This document shows positions 9,006 to 19,631 of a DNA stretch of 64,000 bases, one piece after another. The notes beneath the pieces were generated by a model, which was not told the origin of the DNA, did not search any database, and saw only the letters and a list, made by a program, of their open reading frames with translations. The DNA is from Bacteroidota bacterium (GTDB lineage Bacteria; Bacteroidota; Bacteroidia; Bacteroidales; VadinHA17): positions 124,001 through 188,000 of the forward strand of contig JADKBL010000002.1 of assembly GCA_016718875.1 (NCBI GenBank). The letters are read 5' to 3'. Every line of letters begins with the position of its first letter. Positions within the stretch are counted from its first letter, which is position 1. The translations under genes and the position numbers were made by a program.

Positions 9006-10439
9006 ATGAACAGGAAAAGGACCAAAATAGTTGCCACTCTTTCAGATAAAAACTGTCAGCCTGATTTTATAAACCAGCTTTTCGAGGCAGGAATGGATGT
9101 TGTCAGGATAAATTCTGCTCATGTTACTACAGAAGCTGCCTTAATGATGATTGGCAATATCAGGAAGGTTTCTGACAGAATCGCCATCCTTATTGATACC
9201 AAGGGGCCTGAGATTCGAACCACTGCTTGCGATGAGCCTGTACATCTTAAGAAGGGCGATACGATCAGAATTATTGGTAATCCTGAAAAGAAGACTTCAT
9301 CAGATGCAATTTATGTAAGCTATCCGCAATTCTCCTCAGATGTGCCGCAGGGTACAATGATCCTAATAGATGATGGAGAAATTGAACTCAAAGCTTTGAG
9401 AAGAAAGGGGATTGAACTTGAATGTTACATCGAGAACGATGGTGTACTTGGTTCGAGGAAGAGTGTTAATGTACCTGGGTCAAGGATAAATCTTCCTTCC
9501 CTTACAGATAAAGACAGGGCATTTCTTAAGATGGCTGCTGAAAATGAGGTTGATTTCATAGCTCACTCTTTTGTGAGATCAAAACAAGATGTGCAGGATG
9601 TTCAGAAAGTTCTTGATTTATATAAGAGTGACATCAAGATAATTGCAAAAATTGAGAACCAGGAAGGTGTTGACAATATTGACGACATACTCGATAATGT
9701 TTATGGAGTTATGGTTGCAAGGGGTGATCTTGCTATTGAGGTTCCTTATGAGAAGATTCCTGTTATTCAGAAAATGTTAATAAATAAGTGCATTATAAAC
9801 AGGAAGCCGGTAATAGTGGCCACCCAGATGCTGCATTCGATGATCCAGAACCCGAGACCAACCCGTGCTGAAGTAAGTGATATTGCCAATGCAATATATT
9901 CCCAGACAGACGCTATAATGCTAAGTGGAGAGACTGCAAATGGGAAATATCCTGTTGAAGCAGTAAAAACTATGGCTAAGGTGGCACTGGAAGTAGAACG
10001 GAACAAAGAGAAATTTCTTGACATACCCTATCTTAATGCAACCGGCGAAATATCGGCGTATCTTGCAAAAGTTGCAGTGAAAACAGCATTCCGTATCGGA
10101 GCCAAGGGAATAATTGCAGATACAACAATGGGGAGAACAATCAGGGATATGGCAGCCTACAGAGGTATAAACCTTATCCTTGCACAGTGTTATCTTGAAA
10201 GAACTATGAGGGAACTGGCACTTTCATATGGTGTTTATGCAGGATATCAGGAAAGCAAAAAATCTGTTGACGATTTTATTCAAATTGCTCTTAAAAATCT
10301 TTTAAAGACTCACAATTTAAAGGGTGATGATATCGTTGTAGTACTGGCAGGTAATTTTGCTGCCGGATCAGGTTTTTCATTTATTGAGGTTGGATCGGTC
10401 TCATACCTTAAAGACCGTGTAAATATTGAGGAAAGCTAA
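9006..10439 (+). CDS. pyk: Pyruvate kinase
   Basis: A 477-residue enzyme that makes pyruvate + ATP from PEP + ADP. Seen: RRINSA-type start of the barrel (MDVVRINSAHV), LIDTKGPEIRTT, the B-domain insert around residues 75-165, KIENQEGVDNID with the catalytic lysine, MVARGDLAIEVP with the Mg ligand region, and ATQMLHSMIQNPRPTRAEVSD (nucleotide and substrate site). The C-terminal regulatory domain spans about 345-470. It follows aroQ by four bases. With PPDK running in the opposite direction the cell could cycle PEP and pyruvate. Confidence 0.96.
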   Translation: MNRKRTKIVATLSDKNCQPDFINQLFEAGMDVVRINSAHVTTEAALMMIGNIRKVSDRIAILIDTKGPEIRTTACDEPVHLKKGDTIRIIGNPEKKTSSDAIYVSYPQFSSDVPQGTMILIDDGEIELKALRRKGIELECYIENDGVLGSRKSVNVPGSRINLPSLTDKDRAFLKMAAENEVDFIAHSFVRSKQDVQDVQKVLDLYKSDIKIIAKIENQEGVDNIDDILDNVYGVMVARGDLAIEVPYEKIPVIQKMLINKCIINRKPVIVATQMLHSMIQNPRPTRAEVSDIANAIYSQTDAIMLSGETANGKYPVEAVKTMAKVALEVERNKEKFLDIPYLNATGEISAYLAKVAVKTAFRIGAKGIIADTTMGRTIRDMAAYRGINLILAQCYLERTMRELALSYGVYAGYQESKKSVDDFIQIALKNLLKTHNLKGDDIVVVLAGNFAAGSGFSFIEVGSVSYLKDRVNIEES

Positions 10440-10475
10440 TTAGTGGTCTGATTTTTGTGGCCTTTATAAGGCCTG

Positions 10476-10970
10476 ATGGCTGGCAAAATGTTAAAAAACC
10501 TTATTTTATCAATAAGTTTAATTTTTCATCCGGTCCATGTCACAATGACCAGCATTGATTATGTTCCGGAAAACGATTCTTTGAAAGTGTTTGTGAAGAT
10601 GTATTTTGATGATTTCCTGAGCGATCTGGTAATAAGCGGGGAAAACAGGACAGCTGATTTTTTTACTGCATCAGGCACTGAAGCCATTGATGTGATGGAA
10701 CAGTACATAAACAGAAAACTGATTATAAAAGTTAATAAAAAGCTTCTTGCAGCGAAACTTAATGATCTGGAGATTGTTGATAATGAAGTCAGGCTAAAAA
10801 TTGAGTACAAAACAACAAAACGACCTGATGTTATTTTAGTCAATAATATGATTATGACTGAGTTGTATAAAGACCAATCGAATCTGATGATAGTTAAGGT
10901 TGATAAATATGAAGAGGGAGTAAAACTAACATCTGAAATTACCGAAAAGAGTTTTAAAATTAAGCAGTAG
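10476..10970 (+). CDS. DUF6702-like exported protein
   Basis: A 164-residue protein with a hydrophobic N terminus (LKNLILSISLIFHPVHVT) that is probably a signal sequence, and a beta-rich remainder containing ENDSLKVFVKMYFDDF and RLKIEYKTTKRPDVILVNNM. This resembles the small DUF6702 family of Bacteroidota; no function is known to me. A palindromic GGCCTTTATAAGGCC ends two bases before its ATG and could fold over the initiation region. The next gene starts one base after its stop, so it is probably co-expressed with the T9SS cargo protein and the TPR protein. Confidence 0.6.
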   Translation: MAGKMLKNLILSISLIFHPVHVTMTSIDYVPENDSLKVFVKMYFDDFLSDLVISGENRTADFFTASGTEAIDVMEQYINRKLIIKVNKKLLAAKLNDLEIVDNEVRLKIEYKTTKRPDVILVNNMIMTELYKDQSNLMIVKVDKYEEGVKLTSEITEKSFKIKQ

Positions 10971-10971
10971 G

Positions 10972-13590
10972 GTGAAGAAGATATTAATTAAAGTTTTATT
11001 TGGATTGCTGCTGTTACCTTTCTTGGTGACAGATCTTTTTGCTACACATAACAGGGCAGGAGAGATCACATATGTTCAGCTGTCGGATCTTACATATGAA
11101 ATTACCATTACTACTTTTACATATACCCTGAGTTTTGCCGACCGTAAGTCATTGGATGTTGAATGGGGCGACAACTCAACCTCCACTGCCCCAAGAATAA
11201 GCGAAACGCTTTTGCCGAATTACTACAAAAAGAATATCTACAAGATTATTCATACTTATCCCGGGCCGGGACTTTACAAGATTGTTGTTCAGGATCCAAA
11301 CAGGAATGCAGGTGTTAAAAATATTCCAAATTCTGTAAACGTGGTATTTTCAATATCAACAATACTTACAGTTAATCCTTCAATGGGTATGAACAGTACT
11401 CCAATCCTGTTAAATCCCCCCTATGATAAGGCTGCATATGGCTATGTTTTTATACATAATCCGGCTGCATATGATCCTGACGGGGACAGTCTTTCATATA
11501 AACTTACTGTTTGTACACGAGACGACGGCAGGGTTATAGAAAACTATACTCTTCCTCCTGCAACACATTCAATCAGGGTTGATTCAATAAGCGGCGACCT
11601 TATCTGGGATACTCCTGCTGATACCGGTGTATTTAATGTAGCTATGGAAATTCAGGAGTGGAGAAATGGCAAGAAAATAGGAATTGTTGTCAGGGATATG
11701 CAGATTGAGGTTTACAGCACTAATAATAAACCTCCTGTAAACAGTCCTTTAAGGGATTATTGTGTTGAGGTTGGAGATACAATCGATTTCATCTTTTCTG
11801 CTACTGATGAAAATAATGATCCGATGACACTTAAATCCACTTCCGGGATTTTTACATTTAAAAATTGCCCGGCAAGCTTTACAAAAATTGATTCGGTTAA
11901 TGGATTCGCCTCATCAAGATTCAGATGGATACCCTGTCATCAGACTGTAAGAAGTCAGCCATATGATGTAATATTCAAATCAGATGACCATAACAGCGAC
12001 GTTAAGCTGTCGGATATTGATAATATGAAAATAAAGGTTCTGGGGCCATCTCCTGATTTATTGAATGCTGTTCCTGAAGGTAAACAGATTAAGCTTTCCT
12101 GGTCAGCATATGGTACAAATGTTATATCCGGATTCAGCATCTACAGACGGGAGGGTGCATCAACATTTAATCCCGACTCATGTACTTCAGGCGTTCCCCT
12201 TTCATATGGATTTGCAAAGGTGGGTTATATTACAGGGAGTACAACTACTTCATTTTCAGATAGTGATAACGGACAGGGCCTGCAATATGGTAATGAATAT
12301 ACTTACAGGATTGTGGCGGTTTATCCTAATGGAACGGAGAGCAAGGCTTCAAATGAGATAACATCATCGCTCGTATCAGGTGTACCTGTTATCCGTAATG
12401 TGAGCGTTAGGACTACTGACCAGGTTACAGGTTCTATTTATATTTCATGGAAAAAGCCAGACAAGCTTGATACTATCCCTGCAACCGGACCATATGGGTA
12501 TATGATATTCAGGGCATCCGGGACAGGCGGAACAGCCTATAGCCAGGTGAAATCTATACTTACTTCTGACCTGAACGATACCACAATGGTTGATACTCTT
12601 ATAAATACACAGACAACCGGCTATGTATACAGGGTTGAGCTCTGGAATAATGCTCCAGGCAACAGGTTTCTCATCGGTGATCCTGCATATGCTTCCTCCC
12701 TGTACCTTACAGCATCACCCGGGGACAGGAAAGCCAGATTATCATTAGCAAGAAACGTTCCGTGGATCAATACCCGTTATGATATTTTCAGACTGAATGA
12801 ATCCACAATGTCTTACGATTCAATTGCATCAACTAATCAGCTCATTTTCACCGATCAGATTCTTGAAAACGGGAAGGAATATTGTTATATGGTAAGATCC
12901 TTCGGTGGTTATCTGGCAGAAGATTTGCCAAAGAGTTTGTATAATTCATCTGAAAAAATCTGCCTGACACCGGAAGATAATGAACCTCCATGTCAACCCG
13001 AAATAAATGTAACAAGTCAGTGCGATAGTCTGTATAATACTGTTAGATGGTCAATTAATGATCCATTGTGTCTGTCAGATGTTTCAGGCTACAGGATATA
13101 TTATAAGAGGACCACCGAAGAAAACCTGGGGCTTGTTACTGAGATAAATGATCCGAATATTTTTTCTTATCTGCATTTCCCGGGTGATGTAATATCAGGA
13201 TGCTATGCTGTATCTACTTTTGACTTTAAAGGCAATGAAAGTGAAAAATCGGTAATGGTCTGTATTGATTCATGCAACTTTTACGAAATACCCAATGTAT
13301 TTACTCCTAACGGTGATGATATAAACGACCGGCTGGTTGCCAAAACCTCCGGACTTGTTGAGAAGATCGACTTCAAGCTGTTTAACAGGACAGGATTGCT
13401 TATTTTCAGTACAGATAAACCTAAAATTGAATGGGACGGAACCTATAAGGGTAAAATAGTATCACCCGGTGTTTATTTTTATCAATGTGATGTATTTGAA
13501 AAACGTATTTCCGGAACAGAATTGTTCCATCTCTCCGGATTTGTACATGTTATTACGGAGATAGATGCTAAAATTGAGGTAACAAAATGA
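10972..13590 (+). CDS. Multidomain secreted protein with T9SS type B C-terminal domain
   Basis: An 872-residue surface or secreted protein. It starts with GTG (no nearby ATG) one base after the preceding stop, then a signal peptide (KKILIKVLFGLLLLPFLVTDLFA). The region around 25-270 begins THNRAGEITY and contains PKD/cadherin-like segments (DPDGDSLSYKL). Fibronectin-III-like repeats occupy about 360-780. The end (about 785-870), with NVFTPNGDDINDRL, FKLFNRTGLLIF and GVYFYQCDVFE, is the gliding-motility-associated C-terminal domain that directs export by the type IX system. It has no visible catalytic motif, so adhesion is a guess. Its stop overlaps the TPR gene start (ATGA). Confidence 0.85.
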   Translation: MKKILIKVLFGLLLLPFLVTDLFATHNRAGEITYVQLSDLTYEITITTFTYTLSFADRKSLDVEWGDNSTSTAPRISETLLPNYYKKNIYKIIHTYPGPGLYKIVVQDPNRNAGVKNIPNSVNVVFSISTILTVNPSMGMNSTPILLNPPYDKAAYGYVFIHNPAAYDPDGDSLSYKLTVCTRDDGRVIENYTLPPATHSIRVDSISGDLIWDTPADTGVFNVAMEIQEWRNGKKIGIVVRDMQIEVYSTNNKPPVNSPLRDYCVEVGDTIDFIFSATDENNDPMTLKSTSGIFTFKNCPASFTKIDSVNGFASSRFRWIPCHQTVRSQPYDVIFKSDDHNSDVKLSDIDNMKIKVLGPSPDLLNAVPEGKQIKLSWSAYGTNVISGFSIYRREGASTFNPDSCTSGVPLSYGFAKVGYITGSTTTSFSDSDNGQGLQYGNEYTYRIVAVYPNGTESKASNEITSSLVSGVPVIRNVSVRTTDQVTGSIYISWKKPDKLDTIPATGPYGYMIFRASGTGGTAYSQVKSILTSDLNDTTMVDTLINTQTTGYVYRVELWNNAPGNRFLIGDPAYASSLYLTASPGDRKARLSLARNVPWINTRYDIFRLNESTMSYDSIASTNQLIFTDQILENGKEYCYMVRSFGGYLAEDLPKSLYNSSEKICLTPEDNEPPCQPEINVTSQCDSLYNTVRWSINDPLCLSDVSGYRIYYKRTTEENLGLVTEINDPNIFSYLHFPGDVISGCYAVSTFDFKGNESEKSVMVCIDSCNFYEIPNVFTPNGDDINDRLVAKTSGLVEKIDFKLFNRTGLLIFSTDKPKIEWDGTYKGKIVSPGVYFYQCDVFEKRISGTELFHLSGFVHVITEIDAKIEVTK

Positions 13591-14810
13591 ACCTGACTTC
13601 ATTAAAATTTACGATTCTGATTATTATATTGATCTTTCTGACCGGAAGTAATGCGATGTGTCAGAATGAGGCTGACTTTGTTATGAAGGCCAAAGCCCTG
13701 GCTGAGTCTGGAAAAACAGCAGATGCTTTAAATATTCTGGATCAGGGGATTGAGAAAAAAGCCACCAGTAGACTATTTGTACAGCGAGCAGAAATTCTGC
13801 TGGCATTAAAAGATCTCTCAGGTGCAACCGGAGGATTTAATCAGGCTAACAATATCGAAGAACATTCAGGGGACTTCGGACTTGCAAAAGTATATGCACT
13901 AAAAGGAGATGCATCAACATCACTGTATCACCTTGGAATGCACCTTGAGTCAGGCTTTAAAAAAAGTGAAAGGGATATAATGCTTGAACCTGCTTTTAGT
14001 AGTATTGAGAACCGTCCGGAATGGCGGCAATTCTGGAAAAAGGAGAGGTATAATTCAGTTGAAAAAAATTTTGCAGAGGTAGAATCACTCATTTTGGGGA
14101 AGAAATTTGAGGATTCTAAAATTATCCTTTCGGAGATGAAAAGAAACTATCCCGATAACGAAGAAACAATTTATTCTGAAGCGCTTTTCAATATTGGTTC
14201 AGGTAAGTATAGTGAAGCAGTTGCCGGTATTATTAAACTTACTACCTCTGATCCTGTTAATGAGAAGTACCTGAGGCTGCTTGCGAAGGCACAGGAAGGT
14301 CAATTAAATTATGCCGGAGCATCAGAGACCTATACTAAGCTTCTTGTTTCAGGGGTTGCGGATGCAAGATTATTATTATCCAGAGCTGAATGTTTCAGGA
14401 AGACAAAGGAAACTGAAAAGGCTCTCGGAGATATTAATAGATTTCTTGAGCTGTATTCAGATGACAGGTCAGCAATAAGCCTTGCAGGGAAAGTTGAGGC
14501 AGAATCGGGAGATAACCTGAAAGCACTTGAGTATTTTTCAAAAAATCTTAAGCTTCATCCAGACGATGCAGATTGTTATGTAGACAGAGCTAATTCATAC
14601 TTTGCTTCAAAGTCGTGGGAATGGGCTGCACGTGATTATAGTATGTCACTTGATCTTAAACCGGATAATTCAGATGCCTGGTTAAATAAGGGGATTGCAC
14701 TTATAAGTACAGGAAATGTAAAGGATGCCTGTCATGATTTCAAACGGTCATATGCACTTGGCAATCAGAGAGCATCATCTTATCTGAGCAAAAATTGTAT
14801 TGGCCGTTGA
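13587..14810 (+). CDS. TPR-repeat exported protein
   Basis: A 407-residue protein with an N-terminal signal peptide (ILIIILIFLTGSNAMCQ) and several tetratricopeptide repeats. The clearest are near residues 30-70, 270-300 and 310-390 (for example DDADCYVDRANSYFASKSW followed by PDNSDAWLNKGIALISTG). TPR arrays act as protein-binding scaffolds; the partner is unknown. Its ATG overlaps the stop of the T9SS cargo gene, so it is probably made with it and may assist or bind that protein in the periplasm. It is convergent with the histidine kinase. Confidence 0.8.
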   Translation: MNLTSLKFTILIIILIFLTGSNAMCQNEADFVMKAKALAESGKTADALNILDQGIEKKATSRLFVQRAEILLALKDLSGATGGFNQANNIEEHSGDFGLAKVYALKGDASTSLYHLGMHLESGFKKSERDIMLEPAFSSIENRPEWRQFWKKERYNSVEKNFAEVESLILGKKFEDSKIILSEMKRNYPDNEETIYSEALFNIGSGKYSEAVAGIIKLTTSDPVNEKYLRLLAKAQEGQLNYAGASETYTKLLVSGVADARLLLSRAECFRKTKETEKALGDINRFLELYSDDRSAISLAGKVEAESGDNLKALEYFSKNLKLHPDDADCYVDRANSYFASKSWEWAARDYSMSLDLKPDNSDAWLNKGIALISTGNVKDACHDFKRSYALGNQRASSYLSKNCIGR

Positions 14811-14816
14811 ATTATA

Positions 14817-14851
14817 GCCTTTCGCCTTTTGCCCTCCGCCTTTAGCCTATC
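14817..14851. repeat. Five degenerate heptamers, GCCTTTC-like, overlapping a stop codon
   Basis: On the plus strand the heptamers GCCTTTC, GCCTTTT, GCCCTCC, GCCTTTA and GCCTATC follow each other without spacing. The array lies between two convergent genes, and its last unit contains the stop codon of the minus-strand histidine kinase. A related array is at 34533-34560. Confidence 0.6.
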
Positions 14852-16888
14852 GTACATGTTTAAGTATCCGTTCAAACAGATCATGTGGCTTAAACGGTTT
14901 CAGAACATAATCATTTATGTGAAGTGTTTCGATTTTATCGTGGCTTTCCGACATAATAGCCGCAGTAAGTGCCACAATAGGGATATTTCTTATTTGGGGA
15001 TTATCTGATTCCCTGATTCTCTTAGATGCTTCAATTCCGTCCATAACAGGCATCTGAAGATCCATAAGGATAAGGTCGAAATTCTCTGACCTGAGCTTTT
15101 CAAGAGCTATTTGTCCGTTTTCAGCATGAGTTACTTTTACTCCCCAGCCGGTAAGGAATTTGTTGGCCACAAAGAAGTTGATTTTATTATCTTCGGCAAT
15201 CAGTATTTTTTTACCTTCAAGTCCGCTATAGTTTTCCTGTAGCTCTGCTTTCTGGATATCAGTGGTCTTTTCTGAAACTCCGAGAGAAATTGCAAATCTG
15301 AAAGTTGACCCTTTTCCAGGTTCGCTATCAATGAAGATTGTGCCGCCCTGTAATTCTATGAGTTTTTTACAGATTGCAAGACCCAGGCCAGTTCCTCCAT
15401 ACTGTCTGGTAGTGTCGGCTGAGGCTTGTGTAAATCCGTCAAAAATAGCAATGTGTTTCTCCTTTGGAATACCAATTCCGGTATCAGAAACAGTAAATTC
15501 GATCTTAATCTGGTTTCCTGACCTGGATAGTTCATGGACTAATACATTAATTCCACCCTGGTTTGTAAATTTAAGGGCGTTTGAAAGCAGATTGGAAAGA
15601 ATCTGATTAAGCCTGATAGGGTCACCAATAATTTCAACAGGAAGAGACTGATCTTTTTTAAGATCAAAACTGAGGTTCTTGGCTTTTGACCTGAAGGAAT
15701 ATGATCGCATTATCTCTTCGAGGAAGTCACTCAGATTGAATTGCGTCTGCTCAAAAACAATTTTCCCGGATTCCATTTTATTGTAATCCAGAACATCATT
15801 AACAAGAGTAAGCAGGTGATTTCCTGAAAATTTAAGTGTCTTAATAAAATCCATCTGGTCCTCACGGGGTGCCCCTGCATCAGCAGGTTCGTAATTCCAA
15901 TCACCTCATTAAGAGGAGTTCTTATCTCATGACTCATTGTTGACATGAAAAGCTGTTTTGACTGCGCAGCTTCTTCAGCTTTCTGCCTGGCAAATATAAG
16001 GTTGTCAAGCATTATCCTTCGTTGAATTGATAATGCAATCTGATTGGCTATGAAATCAAGTACATAAAGGTCGTCAGATGAAAATTTATTTTCATCATTA
16101 TAATCCTGAAGACACATCATACCAATTATACTGCCATCGACTCTCAGGGGTACACCCATCCATACTTTGCATGGGGTTCCGATAAGATCTATTTCACCTG
16201 CTTCCTCAAGTACTTTAAGATCATGTTGTTTCAGGAGAACAGATTTATTCTGTTTTATTACATAGCCTGTAATTGTTTTTTCTGTGGGAATATTGACAAA
16301 ACTATCCTTTTCATCTGAAAAGAATGGCAGTGAAAGTTTATCTTCATCCTTATTATAGAGTGCAATGAAGAAATTATTGGTATCCCATATCTTGCTTAGT
16401 TCATGGACAATGGTAGGATAAATATCTTTGAGGTCATATTGCTTAATAGCCGCTGTTGATATATTGAAGAGAATATCCTGAAGAAGCTGTTTTTTTCGTT
16501 CAGTTGAAATATCACTATATATAGCCAGATTGGCTACCATCTCATTATTTATGAAAATGCCTCTTGCAACAAGTGAAACATAAATTCTGTTTCCTTTTTT
16601 GTCTTTCCTTACGGTTTGCCTCACATCCTTCATGTTCTCTGATGAGAGCATGTCAATCTGGTTTGCCTCTTCCCGGAGTTCATCAGGCACAATGAGATCA
16701 TTGAGAATTTTTCCGGCAGTATCCTCCTGGGTGTAACCAAAAAGATTTGTGAACTCGCTGTTTATCATTGTTACAACACCGGAAGGGGTTGTAATTGCAA
16801 TAGCAGAAGGAATTGAATTGTAAAGATTTTCAAGAAGTACTTTGTCCCTGAAAGTCTGATCATTGTTTTCTTTCTCTTTCCATACCAT
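14847..16888 (-). CDS. Hybrid histidine kinase (PAS-GAF-HisKA-HATPase-REC), frameshifted
   Basis: One sensor kinase split into two reading frames. The N-terminal frame (from 16888) has a PAS domain (about residues 15-135), a GAF domain (about 145-300) and the phospho-acceptor helix with STMSHEIRTPLNEVIG. The C-terminal frame holds the rest of HisKA (LLTLVNDVLDYNKMESGKI), the ATPase domain with LSNLLSNALKFTNQGG, DTGIGIP and GGTGLGLAICKKL, and a receiver with IAEDN, the phospho-acceptor Asp in LILMDLQMPVMDG and the Lys in YVLKPF. Adding one base in the four-G run at 15866-15869 restores an HPREDQMDF junction, usual for this family. No transmembrane segment is seen, so it should be cytoplasmic. 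The ligand and the target are unknown. Confidence 0.88.
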
Positions 16889-16979
16889 TTATCAGGACGG
16901 CTTGATGATTTAAAAATAGCAAATATTAACCTTTTATGGGTTTTTCTTTAGTTTTTTTATATTTTTTTTGAGATTTTTT

Positions 16980-17618
16980 TTAATTCTTCTTTTTTAAATA
17001 GTATTTGCAAAAAACTGTTAGCCCGCACTTGCTGCATAATGGGTTCCTTGATTTACATACGTATCTGCCGTGTAAAATGAGCCAGTGATGTGACCGGTGG
17101 ATGAGTTCTTCAGGTATATTTTTTGTTAGCTGAATCTCACAGGCCAGGGGGCTTTTAGCAACAGTGAGCCCTATTCTGTTGGATACCCTGAATACATGTG
17201 TGTCTACAGCCATAACAGGCTTATTAAACAGTACTGAAGCAACTACATTGGCAGTTTTCCTTCCAACACCGGGCAAACGTTGAAGAAGATCCGGATCGGA
17301 AGGGACTATTCCTCCGAATTCATCTGTAAGCATCCTTGACATTCCTGAAAGATGTTTTGCCTTGTTATTGGGATAGGAGCAGGTTTTTATATATTGAAAT
17401 ATTTCTTCGGGAGTAGATTTTGCCATCGTTTCAGCATCAGGATATTTGTCAGTCAGTGACGGCATTATCAAGTTTACTCTTTTATCAGTGCACTGTGCTG
17501 AAAGGATAACTGCCACTATTAGTTCAAAGGGATTATCATATTCAAGTTCAGTATCAGCTAGCGGATTGGTCTCCTGAAAATATTCTATTGTCCTTCTGTA
17601 TCTTTCTTTTAAGGTCAT
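16980..17618 (-). CDS. nth: Endonuclease III
   Basis: A DNA N-glycosylase/AP lyase of base-excision repair, acting on oxidised pyrimidines; 212 residues from the ATG at 17618. A GTG at 17651 would add eleven residues, but MTLKERYRRTIEYF fits the family start. Seen: SAQCTDKRVN, the helix-hairpin-helix LPGVGRKTANVV containing the catalytic lysine, the catalytic aspartate in AVDTHVFRVSNRIG, and the [4Fe-4S] loop C-x6-C-x2-C-x5-C at the C terminus (CKSRNPLCSKCGLTVFC). All key residues are present. It is divergent from the ABC-F gene. Confidence 0.95.
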   Translation of the reverse strand: MTLKERYRRTIEYFQETNPLADTELEYDNPFELIVAVILSAQCTDKRVNLIMPSLTDKYPDAETMAKSTPEEIFQYIKTCSYPNNKAKHLSGMSRMLTDEFGGIVPSDPDLLQRLPGVGRKTANVVASVLFNKPVMAVDTHVFRVSNRIGLTVAKSPLACEIQLTKNIPEELIHRSHHWLILHGRYVCKSRNPLCSKCGLTVFCKYYLKKKN

Positions 17619-17655
17619 AAGAATAAAAATATAGTGCCGGTAAGGTAACACTTTT

Positions 17656-17663
17656 TATCTTTG
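17656..17663 (+). promoter_or_regulatory. Candidate -7 element before the ABC-F gene
   Basis: TATCTTTG matches TAnnTTTG exactly and lies 17 bases before the ATG at 17681. The -33 position is only partly conserved, so the call is moderate. Confidence 0.45.
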
Positions 17664-17680
17664 CGCCATATTTGATAAAT

Positions 17681-19560
17681 ATGGTTAGTTACCTTCAGGC
17701 AGATAATATTTCAAGACGGGTAGGGGATAGGATAATCTTTGAAAACATCACCCTTAATGTAAATAAGGATGACAAGATTGCCCTGATTGCTGTAAATGGA
17801 GCCGGAAAATCCTCAATGCTTGATATTATTGCAGGAGTTGAGAGTCCGGATATTGGGAACCTGACCATCCGACGCGGGCTTAAGATTGCATACCTCAGGC
17901 AATACCCGTTATTGAATGAGGCAAATACAATTATTGATGAGCTTTTTTCAAGTGATACAGAGCTTGTCAGAACTATAAAGGAATATGAGAAATGCCTTGT
18001 ATCAGGAAGTAATGAAAATATCCAGCCTATAATTCAGTTAATGGATGATCTGAAGGCATGGGAATACGAAGTAGCAGTTAAGCAGATTCTTTTCAGGCTG
18101 AAACTGACTGATCTCAATGCCAGGATAGCTACACTTTCAGGTGGACAAAAGAAGAGAGTTGCTCTTGCTAAAGTGCTTGTTGAAGATTCAGATTTACTTG
18201 TTCTTGATGAACCAACCAACCATCTTGACCTGGATATGATAGAGTGGCTTGAAGATTACCTGATCAAGTCAAATAAAACAATTCTGATGGTCACTCATGA
18301 CAGATATTTTCTTGACAGGGCTTGTAATGTAATTATGGAATTATCAGGTAATCAATTATATAGTTATTCCGGAAATTATGAATATTTTCTTGAAAAGAAG
18401 GAACTGAGAGAACAGGCAGAAAGAGCCAATGTCGATAAAGCAAGGAACCTACTCAAAACAGAGCTTGACTGGATGCGAAGAATGCCAAAGGCCCGCCGGC
18501 ACAAGGCTAAATCGAGAATAGACTCTTTTTACGATCTTAAGGAAAAAGCTGTTTTGAGACCAGGTGATCAGTCAATCAGTATTAATGTGAATATTTCAAG
18601 GATGGGTAAGAAGATCCTTGAACTTAAAAATGTGAGCAAGTCATATGGTGACAAAAAACTTGTAAAAGATTTTTCATATTCCTTCAGCAGGTTTGAAAAA
18701 ACAGGTCTGATTGGAAGAAACGGAACCGGGAAGACAACACTGCTGAACATTATTACAGGATTGGCAACCGCTGATTCAGGAACAGTGGAAAGGGGAGAAA
18801 CAATAGTATTTGGATATTATCGTCAGGAAGGAATTGAATTCGATGATGATATGACTGTAATAGATGCCGTAAAGAAGATTGCTGAAACAGTAATCCTTGG
18901 AGATGGAAGCACTCTGTCAGTTACCCAGTTCATGAATTACTTCCTGTTTCCTCCCGACAAGCAGTATACTTATATCAGGAAGCTGTCCGGAGGGGAAAAA
19001 CGAAGGCTCTACCTTCTTACAGTTCTGATGAAAAATCCTAATTTTCTGATACTTGATGAGCCTACAAATGATCTTGATATTCTCACTCTGAACGTGCTTG
19101 AAGAATACCTTGCCGGTTTCAGGGGATGTGTAATAGTCGTATCCCACGACAGATACTTTATGGACAAGGTAGTTGATCATATATTTGAATATAAGGGCGA
19201 TGGGATAATTAAGGATTTCCCCGGCAATTATACCCAGCTTAGAAATAAGCAGGAAGAGAATGAGGAGCTTGAGGCAAACAAGGCTAAGGAGAAATCCAAC
19301 GATGTCGTTAGATCAGCAAAAGATGAATCTAAAAAAGCAGAAAGGCCGGCCTTACTTTCAATGAGAAGCGGGAGTTTGAAGCACTTTCTGCTGAGATTGA
19401 AGACCTTGAAAAGGAGAAAATCAAAATAGAAGATGAGCTTAACTCAGGTTCACTGGAACATAACGAACTTCTTTTAAAAACAAGGAGACATGGTGATATT
19501 CTGAAAACACTCGATGAAAAGGAGATGCGCTGGCTGGAGTTAAGTGAAAAGGCAGGCTGA
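17681..19560 (+). CDS. ABC-F family ATPase (Uup-like), frameshifted near the C terminus
   Basis: Two ABC ATPase domains on one chain without membrane segments, the ABC-F layout that acts on ribosomes or nucleic acid. Seen: Walker A AVNGAGKSSML and GRNGTGKTTLL, signatures LSGGQKKRVALAK and LSGGEKRRLYLL, and Walker B LLVLDEPTNHLD and FLILDEPTNDLD. A charged linker lies between the domains. As read, the frame ends at 19429 with an unrelated tail. Restoring one base in the A-run at 19334-19339 gives a normal coiled-coil end (FNEKREFEALSAEIEDLEKE ... RWLELSEKAG) stopping at 19560. The ATG at 17681 is preferred over an upstream TTG. Confidence 0.88.
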
Positions 19561-19631
19561 TTCTCATAATTGAGATATTCTTATTTGATTGCAAAATGAA
19601 TTGATTACTTTAGCATTTATTATCCTTACAA

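Noticed and set aside
10459..10473. GGCCTTTATAAGGCC as the pyk terminator
   Set aside because: It is palindromic but has no T-tract and ends just before the next ATG; an operator or leader structure is equally likely.
14847..16888. Two separate kinase proteins, a PAS-GAF-HisKA fragment and a HATPase-REC protein
   Set aside because: The fragments join exactly inside the HisKA helices after a one-base correction.
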